A stretch of 64,000 nucleotides of DNA from JADGHX01 sp963837755. GTDB lineage: Bacteria > Pseudomonadota > Gammaproteobacteria > Steroidobacterales > Steroidobacteraceae. Location: the NCBI GenBank assembly GCA_963837755.1, contig CAWIOP010000001.1, positions 434,001 to 498,000 of the forward strand, written 5' to 3'. Positions 47,734 to 54,684 of the stretch are shown here, piece by piece. Every line of letters starts with the position of its first letter. Position 1 is the first letter of the stretch. Both the position numbers and the translations under genes were made by a program. Below the pieces are notes generated by a model. That model was not told the origin of the DNA and made no database searches. It was given only the letters and a program-made list of their open reading frames with translations.

Positions 47734-48084
47734 ATGGCCCGCACGGAACTCCTGCGAGACATCTTCGTGTGGGCATACGAACGCTCCTGCCAGCGCTACG
47801 TCGCGATTCGCGACTCCGTGGCGGAACCCGACCTCTTCCGCATGAAGTATCGCAACGCGCTCATCGAAATGATCGGGAACATCGTTCGCTCGAAGCAGCG
47901 CGCGAGCGAAAATTCCATACGCTCACTCGCCGAACCGCTGGTGGAGGCACGCGATCTCGGCAAATTCATCGTCATGACGACGCGCGAATTCGCACGTCTC
48001 AATGAGGGCAATATCGCCCGCTACCGAATCGGTCTGGCCGACTATTGGGACTGGTTCCGCGCGACGCAGCCGACCGGCAGTTAG
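47734..48084 (+). pseudogene. C-terminal remnant of a Fic-family gene
   Basis: 116 codons from an ATG at 47734. ARTELLRDIFVWAYERSCQR, FRMKYRNALIEMIGNIVR and the end EFARLNEGNIARYRIG correspond to the C-terminal part of Fic-domain proteins, downstream of the catalytic HPFxxGNGR motif, which is missing here. The frame is open further upstream but that part does not resemble a Fic domain. It therefore looks like a decayed gene left beside the intact Fic gene. A stand-alone small protein is possible but less likely. Confidence 0.55.
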
Positions 48085-48149
48085 CGCCGCGCATCCCTGT
48101 GCTGAGTATTTGCTGACTCAGCCAGCAGGCGCTCAATACTGTGTGCGTT

Positions 48150-48282
48150 GAACGATAACTTGGCCGCTTCTGGAACCAGAATTTGGCTGCAGGCCCCGAA
48201 TCCCTGCAGCCAAGGCGCTGAAAACACGCCTTTCCGGAACCATAACTTGGCGCGCCGTGCAGTATTGGAACGATAACGTGGC
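48150..48282 (-). repeat. Four copies of a 15-base element with an embedded hairpin
   Basis: GAACNANAACNTGGC-like units lie at 48150-48164, 48173-48187, 48237-48251 and 48268-48282; three of them read GAAC[CG]ATAAC[TG]TGGC. Between the second and third lies a perfect GGCTGCAGG / CCTGCAGCC hairpin (48185-48211). The array lies between the 3' ends of the Fic remnant and the Fic fusion gene, a place where operators are not expected. Confidence 0.7.
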
Positions 48283-48342
48283 GCGCCGTCCATCCATTCA
48301 GTCGATGCCGCGATATCAGTATGGATCGGGTTGTTCGCGGAC

Positions 48343-49845
48343 TCATCTGCTAGACGAGGTGCCCGCGTGCTCCGGCTCAAACGCGATAAGCGAATCATCG
48401 AAGGAGAGCTTGGCCGCCTCGGGACGCTCAAGCGCATTGGACTGCCTCAAGGCTGCAAAAGCACTTGCCTTCGAACTCATATCGACCCAGCGACTGAAGC
48501 GTGCCGCGCGCGCAAGCATTCGCACCAAGGGGACCGGATGCGCGTTGCTCGACATCGCCTTCAATGCCGGGATGTAGTCGTCGCGATATACCGTCGGGAT
48601 GATGATGCGCGTGAGTCCAGCCTGCGTCAGAAACAGATTCATCGCCAGACGTGCAGTGCGACCATTGCCGTCGGCGAAGGGATGAACTTCGGCAATCACG
48701 AACATGGCGAGCGCCGCGCGATTCTCAGGCGTAGCCGCACTCATGATGATCTCATAGCCCTTCTCCAGCGTACCCACGACGAGCTCAGGCGTTACGAGCA
48801 CTGTGTTGCCGGCGCGATTGCCCTCGGTTTTGAAGTCGCCCGGATTCTTCACCCGGCGTGACTCGATGACCTGTCGATTCCACTCCTGGACCTGCGTTGC
48901 AAAGGCCTCGAAGTTCGGAAGGGTGATCGGATCCGCCTTCGATTTCAGGATCGCCTGGTAGGTGCCCAGAATGTCGTGCGAGTCATCCTCTCGGTATTGC
49001 AGCGGACGGCCCTGGACTACGATGTCGTGCGCCTCTTCGATCTCAAACTCCGTGCCTTCAATGTAGTTGGAAAAGTAGGTCTCGATGAATGCCTGCAGAT
49101 AGAAGTCCGCATGCGGATCGGCGGGCGGCACCTGAAGAGGATCGCGCTGCAGCTCGGCGGCCAACGTCTGAAAGAGTGTGACGCGTGCATCGTCATACAG
49201 CTTGCCCGCGGCCCGTGCGATCGCAGCGCGCGCGCTCAGCCGCGCTGTTCGCGTACCCAGTAGCGCACCGATCGTTGCGTCCAACTGCTTGAATTCTTCT
49301 TGCAGCCCCAGCGGCTCCGCGATGGTTCTCGCAGTGTCCCGAAGTTTGTTGATGCCACCGCTGATATCGCGACTGATGAAGCGATCGAGCCAGGCCTCGA
49401 CCCCTTCGGCGCCCAGCGTGCGTCGCTCCGCCGGATCACCGCGACTGGCGGTGAGATTCTCGAGCAGCGCGCGGGCTTGGCTTGAGATGAAGGCATCACC
49501 GCCGAATGTGGGGATGCGGATGTCCGAATCGAGCGGTCCGACACCCTGCGCCATTCGAAGCTTCACGCCGGGCAGGTCGAAATCCCGACGATTGGGACCG
49601 GTGAGAAAGACATTCCCGGCGGCGGTCGGCCGGCGGCCCTCAAGCGCCGAGCGGTGCGAGATGATGCTGCCGTGGGCGATCAGCGCGCACAGCGCGAAGA
49701 GCTCGCGGCGGACGATTGATTCCAACGGCTGCACCAGATCATCGGTGTAGATCCCCGCATAAATGCGGCGCAACTGACCGTGTTCGGCGAGCCGTTGTAG
49801 GCGCCGAGCCTTAGTCCTGTCATCCCCGGCCAGGACGAGCGGCAT
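48343..49845 (-). CDS. AbiEi-like domain fused to a Fic (AMPylase-type) domain
   Basis: 500 residues. The N-terminal 120 (RRLQRLAEHGQLRRIYAG, ISHRSALEGRRPTAAGNVFLTG) resemble the winged-helix part of AbiEi-type antitoxins. The C-terminal half is a Fic domain with a perfect active-site motif HPFADGNGRTAR (about 388-399) and the autoinhibitory S-x-x-x-E-G as SNYIEG (about 259-264), which marks a class II Fic enzyme. Such enzymes transfer AMP to target proteins. The ATG at 49845 has GGAG nine bases upstream; an in-frame TTG at 49872 is an alternative. Found among repeats in an accessory island. Probably self-regulating; target unknown. Confidence 0.88.
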   Translation of the reverse strand: MPLVLAGDDRTKARRLQRLAEHGQLRRIYAGIYTDDLVQPLESIVRRELFALCALIAHGSIISHRSALEGRRPTAAGNVFLTGPNRRDFDLPGVKLRMAQGVGPLDSDIRIPTFGGDAFISSQARALLENLTASRGDPAERRTLGAEGVEAWLDRFISRDISGGINKLRDTARTIAEPLGLQEEFKQLDATIGALLGTRTARLSARAAIARAAGKLYDDARVTLFQTLAAELQRDPLQVPPADPHADFYLQAFIETYFSNYIEGTEFEIEEAHDIVVQGRPLQYREDDSHDILGTYQAILKSKADPITLPNFEAFATQVQEWNRQVIESRRVKNPGDFKTEGNRAGNTVLVTPELVVGTLEKGYEIIMSAATPENRAALAMFVIAEVHPFADGNGRTARLAMNLFLTQAGLTRIIIPTVYRDDYIPALKAMSSNAHPVPLVRMLARAARFSRWVDMSSKASAFAALRQSNALERPEAAKLSFDDSLIAFEPEHAGTSSSR

Positions 49846-49932
49846 GTCGCGAATCTCCACGTAAGAAGGCAAAAAACGGCCTTCGTTGTCGGGATTCTAC
49901 GCGTAAATAGCAATTTTTTGGCGATTATATAC

Positions 49933-49960
49933 TTGACAAAAGCGCATCAAGTCCTACAAT
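49933..49960 (+). promoter_or_regulatory. Strong sigma70 promoter upstream of the small gene and transposase
   Basis: A perfect -35 TTGACA (49933-49938), 16 bases, and -10 TACAAT (49955-49960). It is the best sigma70 match I saw in the window. Just left of it, CTACGCGTAAAT (49897-49908) is a candidate operator also found near 52912. Confidence 0.75.
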
Positions 49961-50014
49961 TAGAGGCACTTGATACGGAAGTTGGTCCAGAAGAACAAGA
50001 CGGAGGGTCCGAAA

Positions 50015-50287
50015 ATGGCAATGACTCAAGAGCAACTCGATTCCCTCCGGATCGAGGCTCGATTTCTGGCGATCGAATCAGCAATTGGCTTAGCACTACG
50101 CTCCTGCGCATCTGATAAACCAATCGATCGGCAAGAGCTTCTGCATCAGATAGACGCGATTGCGCATGCTGCAAATGCCTTGCGGATTCGCGATGTTCCC
50201 CCTGAGCAGTCCGATCTGATTTCAGATGAGGTGCGGCAGGTCTTTGAATCTGTCGTTTCATTCCTCAAGTCCAAAGTTGAGAAGTAG
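50015..50287 (+). CDS. Small helical protein upstream of the transposase
   Basis: 90 residues, almost all predicted helix: EQLDSLRIEARFLAIESAIG, then LHQIDAIAHAANALRIRD and DEVRQVFESVVSFLKSKVEK. GGAGGG precedes the ATG. It ends three bases before the transposase start, so both come from the promoter at 49933. No family recognised. It may be a passenger gene of the element or a helper for transposition; both are guesses. Confidence 0.65.
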   Translation: MAMTQEQLDSLRIEARFLAIESAIGLALRSCASDKPIDRQELLHQIDAIAHAANALRIRDVPPEQSDLISDEVRQVFESVVSFLKSKVEK

Positions 50288-50290
50288 CCC

Positions 50291-51235
50291 ATGTCTGCCA
50301 CTGCAAGCTTTAGCGATCCGATCTTTACTAACGAAGAGACAGCCCGCGAAGCGCTTGAAGCGATCCGCTGGCCCAAGGGTCCGGTGTGCGTTCACTGCGG
50401 CGCCACTGAGGGCGTCGTCCGGGTCGAAGGTATGAAGAAATCCCATCGTCCGGGGCTCCTGTACTGCAACGCCTGCAAGGGCCAGTTCACCGTGACCGTG
50501 GGCACCGTCTTCGAGCGCTCTAAGGTGCCGCTCACGAAATGGTGGCTGGCAACCTTCCTACTCTGCTCGTCGAAGAAGGGATGCAGCAGCCACCAGCTAC
50601 ACCGCACGCTTGGCGTCACGTACAAAACCGCGTGGTTCATGACCCATCGCATCCGCGAGGCCATGCGCTCCGGTGACTTCACCCCGTTCGGCTCAGGCGG
50701 CGGCAAGGTCGAAGTCGATGAAACGTTCATCGGCAACGACCGCACCATCAAGCCGAAGGGCCAGAAGAAGGGGCGCGGTTATCAGCACAAGCACAAGGTG
50801 CTGGCGCTCGTGGATCGCAAGAGCGGCAAGGCGCGCAGCATGGTCATCGACGAGCTGAACGCAAAGGCACTTGCGCCGATCCTGCGCGCGAACATGGCGC
50901 CCGAAGCAACGCTGATGACCAACGAGGCTGCTTACTACGTGAAGATCGGCCGCGACTTCCGCGCGCATGATTCCGTGAACCACAAAGCCGGCGAATACGG
51001 GCGCGGTGACATCCACACCAACACCATCGAAGGCTTCTTCTCGATCTTCAAACGCGGCATGAAGGGCATATACCAGCACTGCTCGAAGGAGCATCTGCCG
51101 CGCTACCTCGCTGAGTTCGACTTCCGCTACAACAATCGCGTGAAGCTCGGCGTGGACGACAACGCGCGCACCATCCTTGCGATGCGCGGCGCCGAAGGCA
51201 AGCGACTCACCTACCGACGGCCTGACGAAGCGTAA
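50291..51235 (+). CDS. IS1595-family (ISXO2-like) transposase
   Basis: 314 residues. The N-terminal zinc ribbon is CVHCGATEG with LYCNACKGQF, followed by the typical FERSKVPLTKWWLATFLL and LGVTYKTAWFMTHRIREAM. The catalytic domain has KVEVDETFIG (first Asp), LMTNEAAYY (where the second acid is usually Asp and here the frame reads TNEAAYY) and HTNTIEGFFSIFKRGMKGIY with the terminal Glu/Asn region. The change at the second position may reduce activity; this needs alignment. The gene is otherwise full length and intact. Confidence 0.93.
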   Translation: MSATASFSDPIFTNEETAREALEAIRWPKGPVCVHCGATEGVVRVEGMKKSHRPGLLYCNACKGQFTVTVGTVFERSKVPLTKWWLATFLLCSSKKGCSSHQLHRTLGVTYKTAWFMTHRIREAMRSGDFTPFGSGGGKVEVDETFIGNDRTIKPKGQKKGRGYQHKHKVLALVDRKSGKARSMVIDELNAKALAPILRANMAPEATLMTNEAAYYVKIGRDFRAHDSVNHKAGEYGRGDIHTNTIEGFFSIFKRGMKGIYQHCSKEHLPRYLAEFDFRYNNRVKLGVDDNARTILAMRGAEGKRLTYRRPDEA

Positions 51236-51323
51236 GAAAGTCGCCGCCGAAAAGGCGGCGCAAGCCATCAAAGAAGCGATCAGAGAGATCGTCTATCTGC
51301 GTTATCTAGAAGGCAAAGACTAG
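51177..51323 (+). CDS. Possible small ORF overlapping the transposase end
   Basis: In the +1 frame relative to the transposase, a frame continues as LTKRKKVAAEKAAQAIKEAI and REIVYLRYLEGKD to a TAG at 51321. The composition (Lys/Ala/Glu helix) looks coding. The only start is a TTG inside the transposase. It may instead be a transposase C-terminus displaced by a one-base error. Confidence 0.25.
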   Translation: MRCAAPKASDSPTDGLTKRKKVAAEKAAQAIKEAIREIVYLRYLEGKD

Positions 51324-51335
51324 AAAGGAACGGCA

Positions 51336-51515
51336 ATGGAAATCGATAAAGTTCGAGGTCTGCTCAAAGACGTTGCGCTGGCGCATTCGCCTATTCCGGC
51401 GGACAAGGCTATACAGCAGATTGCGCTCGCTCTGATGCACCTTGCGGAGAGCGTTCACAAGATTGAAGGCGCAGTGCTTCGGCCCGGGCCTTCCCGGCAG
51501 TCAGGAGTTTCCTGA
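51336..51515 (+). CDS. Small helical protein of the island
   Basis: 59 residues: MEIDKVRGLLKDVALAHSPI, then DKAIQQIALALMHLAESVHK. AAGGA lies six bases before the ATG. It follows the transposase on the same strand. The amphipathic helices recall the 90-residue protein upstream of the transposase, but no real similarity is evident. An antisense frame covers part of it (see rejected items). Confidence 0.5.
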   Translation: MEIDKVRGLLKDVALAHSPIPADKAIQQIALALMHLAESVHKIEGAVLRPGPSRQSGVS

Positions 51516-51614
51516 TCTCAAGCCAAGTCTCGGTGGCGATTGGCCAATCAAGCGAGGCGAAAGCCTCCTCGATCTCCAGATGCAGCCCATCAATTGGCAT
51601 CATGGGTCGCTCTC

Positions 51615-52157
51615 ATGAACAGCAAAGTAGTAACGATCACCAAGTTGGACGCCGCGCGCAGACAGCTGCGCACCGCCCTTGAGCTTTGGTTTGCGGATGG
51701 GGAGCCAGTCTCGATTCACGTGTTGGCTTATAACGCGCACGAAATCATCTATCGCACATTCAGACGGCGCGGTCACAGCGACTTGATGTATGACTCAATA
51801 GTCATCAAGGATGAGCACAGAGGCGACTTCGCACGGCTGCTGAAGCAGGACGCAAACTTCTTTAAACACTTCAACAACAACGATGAAGAAGAGAACACCA
51901 GCACCGCGTTCAACCCGGAATCAAACTTCATGTTCCTGGTTATGTCGGTGATCGGGTTGGTCATCATGCGAGACGAACTGAACCATGCCGAATCCGCGTT
52001 CTTCTTCTGGCTATACCTGCATCGGCCCAACTGGTTCAAAGGGCCAATCCTCAAGAAGCCGCTGCCAGTCGATCAGGAGGAGCAACTGAGAGCACTCGAC
52101 AAGGCCGAGTTCTATCGGCATTACCTCTCTGTCAGGGCCAGAGAAAAAACCAGCTGA
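51615..52157 (+). CDS. Hypothetical protein of the island
   Basis: 180 residues, composition less GC-rich than the core genome, with rather AT-rich codons. Visible parts are ITKLDAARRQLRTALELWF, SIHVLAYNAHEIIYRTFRRR and FNNNDEEENTSTAFNPESNF. A hydrophobic stretch FMFLVMSVIGLVIMRDEL precedes a Trp/Phe-rich segment SAFFFWLYLHRPNWFKG. Similar short proteins are scattered in genomic islands, but I cannot name a family. It is convergent with the next small gene. Confidence 0.72.
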   Translation: MNSKVVTITKLDAARRQLRTALELWFADGEPVSIHVLAYNAHEIIYRTFRRRGHSDLMYDSIVIKDEHRGDFARLLKQDANFFKHFNNNDEEENTSTAFNPESNFMFLVMSVIGLVIMRDELNHAESAFFFWLYLHRPNWFKGPILKKPLPVDQEEQLRALDKAEFYRHYLSVRAREKTS

Positions 52158-52158
52158 C

Positions 52159-52305
52159 TCAACGCCCTTTCTTGGCTCGCTTCCCTGCGGACTTTCGTTT
52201 GCCATTGCCCTTCGCCTCATGCGGAGACGGTGGCGTCTCCAGCATCCGTTTCATGATGGCCTTCGCGGCCTCCAGCGTGGCGGAGTCGGGTTTCTTGGGG
52301 CTCAT
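52159..52305 (-). CDS. Very small basic protein
   Basis: 48 residues, MSPKKPDSATLEAAKAIMKR, then a Pro-rich hinge and a Lys/Arg/Gly tail KRKSAGKRAKKGR. The charge suggests nucleic-acid binding. It lies downstream of the next gene on the same strand, after a hairpin. No ribosome site is strong. Confidence 0.45.
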   Translation of the reverse strand: MSPKKPDSATLEAAKAIMKRMLETPPSPHEAKGNGKRKSAGKRAKKGR

Positions 52306-52327
52306 GCCACGATTCTAAGCCCATACG

Positions 52328-52356
52328 ATGAAGCCCGGCAGTGGGCCGGGCTTCAT
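52328..52356 (-). terminator. Perfect 12-bp hairpin between two small leftward genes
   Basis: ATGAAGCCCGGC pairs perfectly with GCCGGGCTTCAT over a five-base loop. It has no T run, so it may be an attenuator, a protein site or a weak terminator rather than a classical one. Confidence 0.45.
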
Positions 52357-52407
52357 ATCACTCGCGGGCTGCGGCATCTGTGTAGACGCCGAGCCAAAAG
52401 CCACGGC

Positions 52408-52701
52408 TCACTTTCGCTTTCGCCGTCGTCCGCGCCGTGCCTGCGCTACGCGCTTCCTGCGCGGCCTCGCCACGCTTGCCGAGTACACGTCGAGCTTCGC
52501 TCGCTGTTCCTCCAGCGGGATGCTGACGTGACGGTAGAGCATCATGGACGCCTGCTCACTGAGCGTCTTGTATCCATCGTTCCCCAAGGCCGCCACGGCG
52601 ACATCGACGGTGGAACTGATGATCGAGAGGGCGTCAGCGATATCGGGCAGGGTCGGGCGCTCCTTCACGCGAGCGCTGGGCGTATTCTTGCGGGCAGCCA
52701 T
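52408..52701 (-). CDS. Hypothetical protein of the island, basic C-terminus
   Basis: 97 residues. Central region TLPDIADALSIISSTVDVAVAA and LSEQASMMLYRHVSIPLEEQ look helical, and the C-terminus RPRRKRVAQARRGRRRKRK is very basic. AGAGGT lies five bases before the ATG. Function unknown; DNA or RNA binding is possible because of the tail. Confidence 0.6.
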   Translation of the reverse strand: MAARKNTPSARVKERPTLPDIADALSIISSTVDVAVAALGNDGYKTLSEQASMMLYRHVSIPLEEQRAKLDVYSASVARPRRKRVAQARRGRRRKRK

Positions 52702-52831
52702 TCGGCACCTCTAATCAGGTGATGGGTGGTCAGGCTCCCGTTCCGGTGTCCGCCGGGGCGGGGGCCGCTCTGCCGCTCGTTCGAGCGACAGTTCCACGCT
52801 ACCGCGTAGCTACTCGCGAAAAAGCTCAAAA

Positions 52832-53042
52832 AATCGCCAATTTTCGCCCCAACAAATCATGGACTTACGAGCGCTTTTCGTAAGTATATAAACGCCAATT
52901 TTTTCGTAAATCTACGCATAAATGTCGCATGTAGTCGGATTGCTATCACGTCGCTAACCGCCGCATAACAACCGCCCAGCGTCGAAATCCGTCGCTATTA
53001 CGCGCATAACTCGGCCATTTTGTCGCCAATCTATGCATAAGG
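52832..53042. repeat. AT-rich region with degenerate short repeats
   Basis: Several ACGCCAATTTT-like and TCGCCAAT-like units (52832-52848, 52891-52903, 53023-53029), a perfect 8-bp inverted repeat ACTTACGA / TCGTAAGT (52863-52885), and CTACGCATAAAT (52912-52923), which occurs with one change before the Fic fusion gene at 49897-49908. It is much AT-richer than its surroundings. Otherwise 52702-53032 has no gene. Confidence 0.6.
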
Positions 53043-53283
53043 AAAAAGCACCGAAGGCTCGGGCGAGTCGGGAGACCGGCGGTGGCGCCGCATCGCGGAG
53101 TTCTACAGGCACAAGCTCGGGAAGCTGGCACCGCACCGAGGCGGTGAAGGAGTCAAGCGCCTTCGATGCTCGTTGTGGCTCTACTGGTCTGCGACCGACC
53201 AACCGCGCTGCGCCGAGCGCGCGATGATTGAGGCGTTTCGCAGCAAAGTCGGCTGCCTGCCATTCGCGAACCGCCAGCGTTAG
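53033..53283 (+). CDS. Small hypothetical protein (probable frameshift)
   Basis: An ATG at 53033 gives MHKEKAPKARASRETGG, and after a one-base shift near 53083 another frame gives RRWRRIAEFYRHKLGK, then RLRCSLWLYWSATDQP, ending LPFANRQR with TAG at 53281. The second part has clear coding character. Corrected length is about 83 residues. Family unknown. The start lies inside the repeat region. Confidence 0.4.
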
Positions 53284-53432
53284 CTCGCTCCGGTCTCGGC
53301 GAAGTAATGGACCTCGTGCGCAACGCATCCGAGGGTGTTCCAGCTCGCCTAACTTCGCCGTGTAGTACGCGCTCTGCAAGCTCGCAGACATCTTCGGCAT
53401 GGATGGCACCCGCACCAATGTGGTCACGCACC

Positions 53433-53684
53433 ATGAGGCGCACTGATGCGGCGCCTGCGCGTAACAGCGTCGATGAGAAAGCAACTCGCTCAGGCGCACG
53501 ACGTTCGCGGCAACGTAAGGCTCGGAGGCGTGATGCTAGTCCCTCGAATGATGAGTCCAGCCGACTTGATGCCGTCGCTATGCCCATGCAGGCGAAGCTG
53601 ATGGACGACCTGCGCGCCGATCTACCCGCACCTGTAGGCCTCGACCTGGACCCTGACGATGTTAGCCACAGGTACAGGCGATGA
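53433..53684 (+). CDS. Hypothetical protein coupled to the zinc-finger ORF
   Basis: 83 codons beginning MRRTDAAPARNSVDEKATRS, with a basic middle (RRSRQRKARRRDA) and an acidic end (LMDDLRADLPAPVGLDLDPD). Its TGA overlaps the ATG of the next ORF (ATGA), which is the main evidence for it. The frame is open further upstream to 53307. Function unknown. Confidence 0.4.
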   Translation: MRRTDAAPARNSVDEKATRSGARRSRQRKARRRDASPSNDESSRLDAVAMPMQAKLMDDLRADLPAPVGLDLDPDDVSHRYRR

Positions 53685-53938
53685 ACTGCGACGAGTCACG
53701 GGGTCCAGTCGGCAAAGAGATTGGAGAGCCGAAGCCTTGGAGCTTCGAGGAAGGACCGACGCGCAGGGTTGCCGTCTATGACCACAACTGGAGCCCACCA
53801 AGGCTCGTCAGACGTGTCGGCTGGGTAACGTGCATCTCCTGTCGGCGGCAGCGGTTCTTCTCGTGCGATGTGGTCAAGCACCGCATGTGTGACGGCTGCA
53901 GACAGTTCAAGTCGGAAGTAGGCATCTTCAGCTTTTGA
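53681..53938 (+). CDS. Small protein with a CxxC...CxxC zinc-ribbon-like motif
   Basis: 85 residues. WSFEEGPTRRVAVYDHNWSP leads to GWVTCISCRRQRFFSCD and HRMCDGCRQF, so four Cys in two CxxC pairs 18 residues apart could bind zinc. Such small zinc proteins are common in phages and islands. It overlaps the upstream ORF by four bases and is followed by a terminator at 54034. Confidence 0.6.
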   Translation: MNCDESRGPVGKEIGEPKPWSFEEGPTRRVAVYDHNWSPPRLVRRVGWVTCISCRRQRFFSCDVVKHRMCDGCRQFKSEVGIFSF

Positions 53939-54033
53939 CGCCAGCCCCGAAGGCCACCGACGGGTAATCGGAGCCAGCGGCAGCATGGGACAGCCTGAGT
54001 AGGCGATCACTCCCCGTGTGAAGCCGCAACGAG

Positions 54034-54057
54034 CCCCGCATGTGCGGGGTTTGTTTT
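54034..54057 (+). terminator. Terminator after the zinc-ribbon ORF
   Basis: CCCCGCA pairs perfectly with TGCGGGG across a two-base TG spacer, followed by TTTGTTTT. The short spacer means that the inner pairs open to form the loop. Confidence 0.6.
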
Positions 54058-54152
54058 GACGGAGGGTTCGCGAGCGCACCGCGCGGAGCAGGCCGAGATC
54101 GGCAAGCCCCCGCGACCCTAGTACCGCAGCAGGCGGTCGAGCTGGTAGCGCA

Positions 54153-54452
54153 TTAGCGCAGCACAAGCGGCAGGAGCTTCAGGAGCCAGTACACAAGCGT
54201 CGATGCGCCCACAAACATCAACGTCGCCACCAGCACGATGATGGGCTTCGTCGGCGGCGCCGTGGAGATGGTCTGTATCCACTTTGCCATGCATTCATCC
54301 GACTTAACCCAGGCGTTGATTCGATGCCAGGTCAGCGGCGGGAAGTAGAGATACGAGATCGTTACCTGCTCTCCCGGCACCAGCACTGGAATGCATATCT
54401 CCGCACTCGCATCCTGCTGGCTTCGCGTGACCGTGTGATTTAGCGGTGGCAT
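54153..54452 (-). CDS. Hypothetical membrane-anchored protein, possibly 5'-truncated
   Basis: 99 residues from the ATG at 54452. A beta-rich N-terminal part (CIPVLVPGEQVTISYLYFPP) precedes a C-terminal membrane helix (IIVLVATLMFVGASTLVYWLL). Its frame stays open to the tRNA 3' end, reading LLAPSSYIDHEIFPFSYRV just upstream, which looks like protein. The true start may thus have been lost by integration at the tRNA, or may be a non-standard codon. Confidence 0.5.
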   Translation of the reverse strand: MPPLNHTVTRSQQDASAEICIPVLVPGEQVTISYLYFPPLTWHRINAWVKSDECMAKWIQTISTAPPTKPIIVLVATLMFVGASTLVYWLLKLLPLVLR

Positions 54453-54521
54453 TACTCGATAGCTGAACGGGAATATCTCGTGGTCAATGTAAGACGATGG
54501 GGCAAGTAGTTGTTTGTATTG

Positions 54522-54594
54522 TGGGCCCGCTGGGATTCGAACCCAGGACCAAGGGATTATGAGTCCCCTGCACTAACCGCTGTGCTACAGGCCC
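54522..54594 (-). tRNA. tRNA with CAU anticodon, probably tRNA-Ile2
   Basis: Complete cloverleaf: acceptor GGGCCTG/CGGGCCC, D arm GCAC-AGCGGTTA-GTGC, anticodon arm GGGGA-CTCATAA-TCCCT, T arm CTGGG-TTCGAAT-CCCAG, discriminator A. The eight-base D loop and the CTCATAAT...TTGGTC pattern are closer to E. coli ileX (tRNA-Ile2, whose C34 becomes lysidine) than to elongator tRNA-Met. The 3' end continues CAA, so the CCA is not encoded; it would be added by Cca. It marks the right edge of the accessory region. Confidence 0.9.
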
Positions 54595-54684
54595 ACCGTG
54601 CGGGAATTGTATCAGCCGGGGCGAGCGCAACCACGTGCGGGGCTTGTAAGATCGCCCGTCATCCCACGGTCTCTTCGGATCACT

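Larger units (their letters stand above)
50015..51235 (+). mobile_element. IS1595-type element, ends not resolved
   Basis: Contains a small gene and an intact ISXO2-like transposase transcribed together. I could not find convincing terminal inverted repeats or a target duplication by eye, so the boundaries given are only those of the two genes. Confidence 0.45.

Noticed and set aside
47538..48282. CRISPR array
   Set aside because: Units are 15-21 bases with no uniform spacers and no cas genes nearby.
51409..51603. Minus-strand frame beginning MMPIDGLHLEIEEAFASLDW
   Set aside because: Its first part looks protein-like, but it is antisense to the 51336-51515 ORF, which has a better ribosome site and the same strand as its neighbours. 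I could not decide fully; it is left out of the feature list.
52954..53587. Long minus-strand frames over the 53033-53684 ORFs
   Set aside because: Composition is Arg/Ala-rich as expected for shadows in GC-rich DNA, with no ribosome sites; the plus-strand frames are linked by an ATGA overlap and a terminator.
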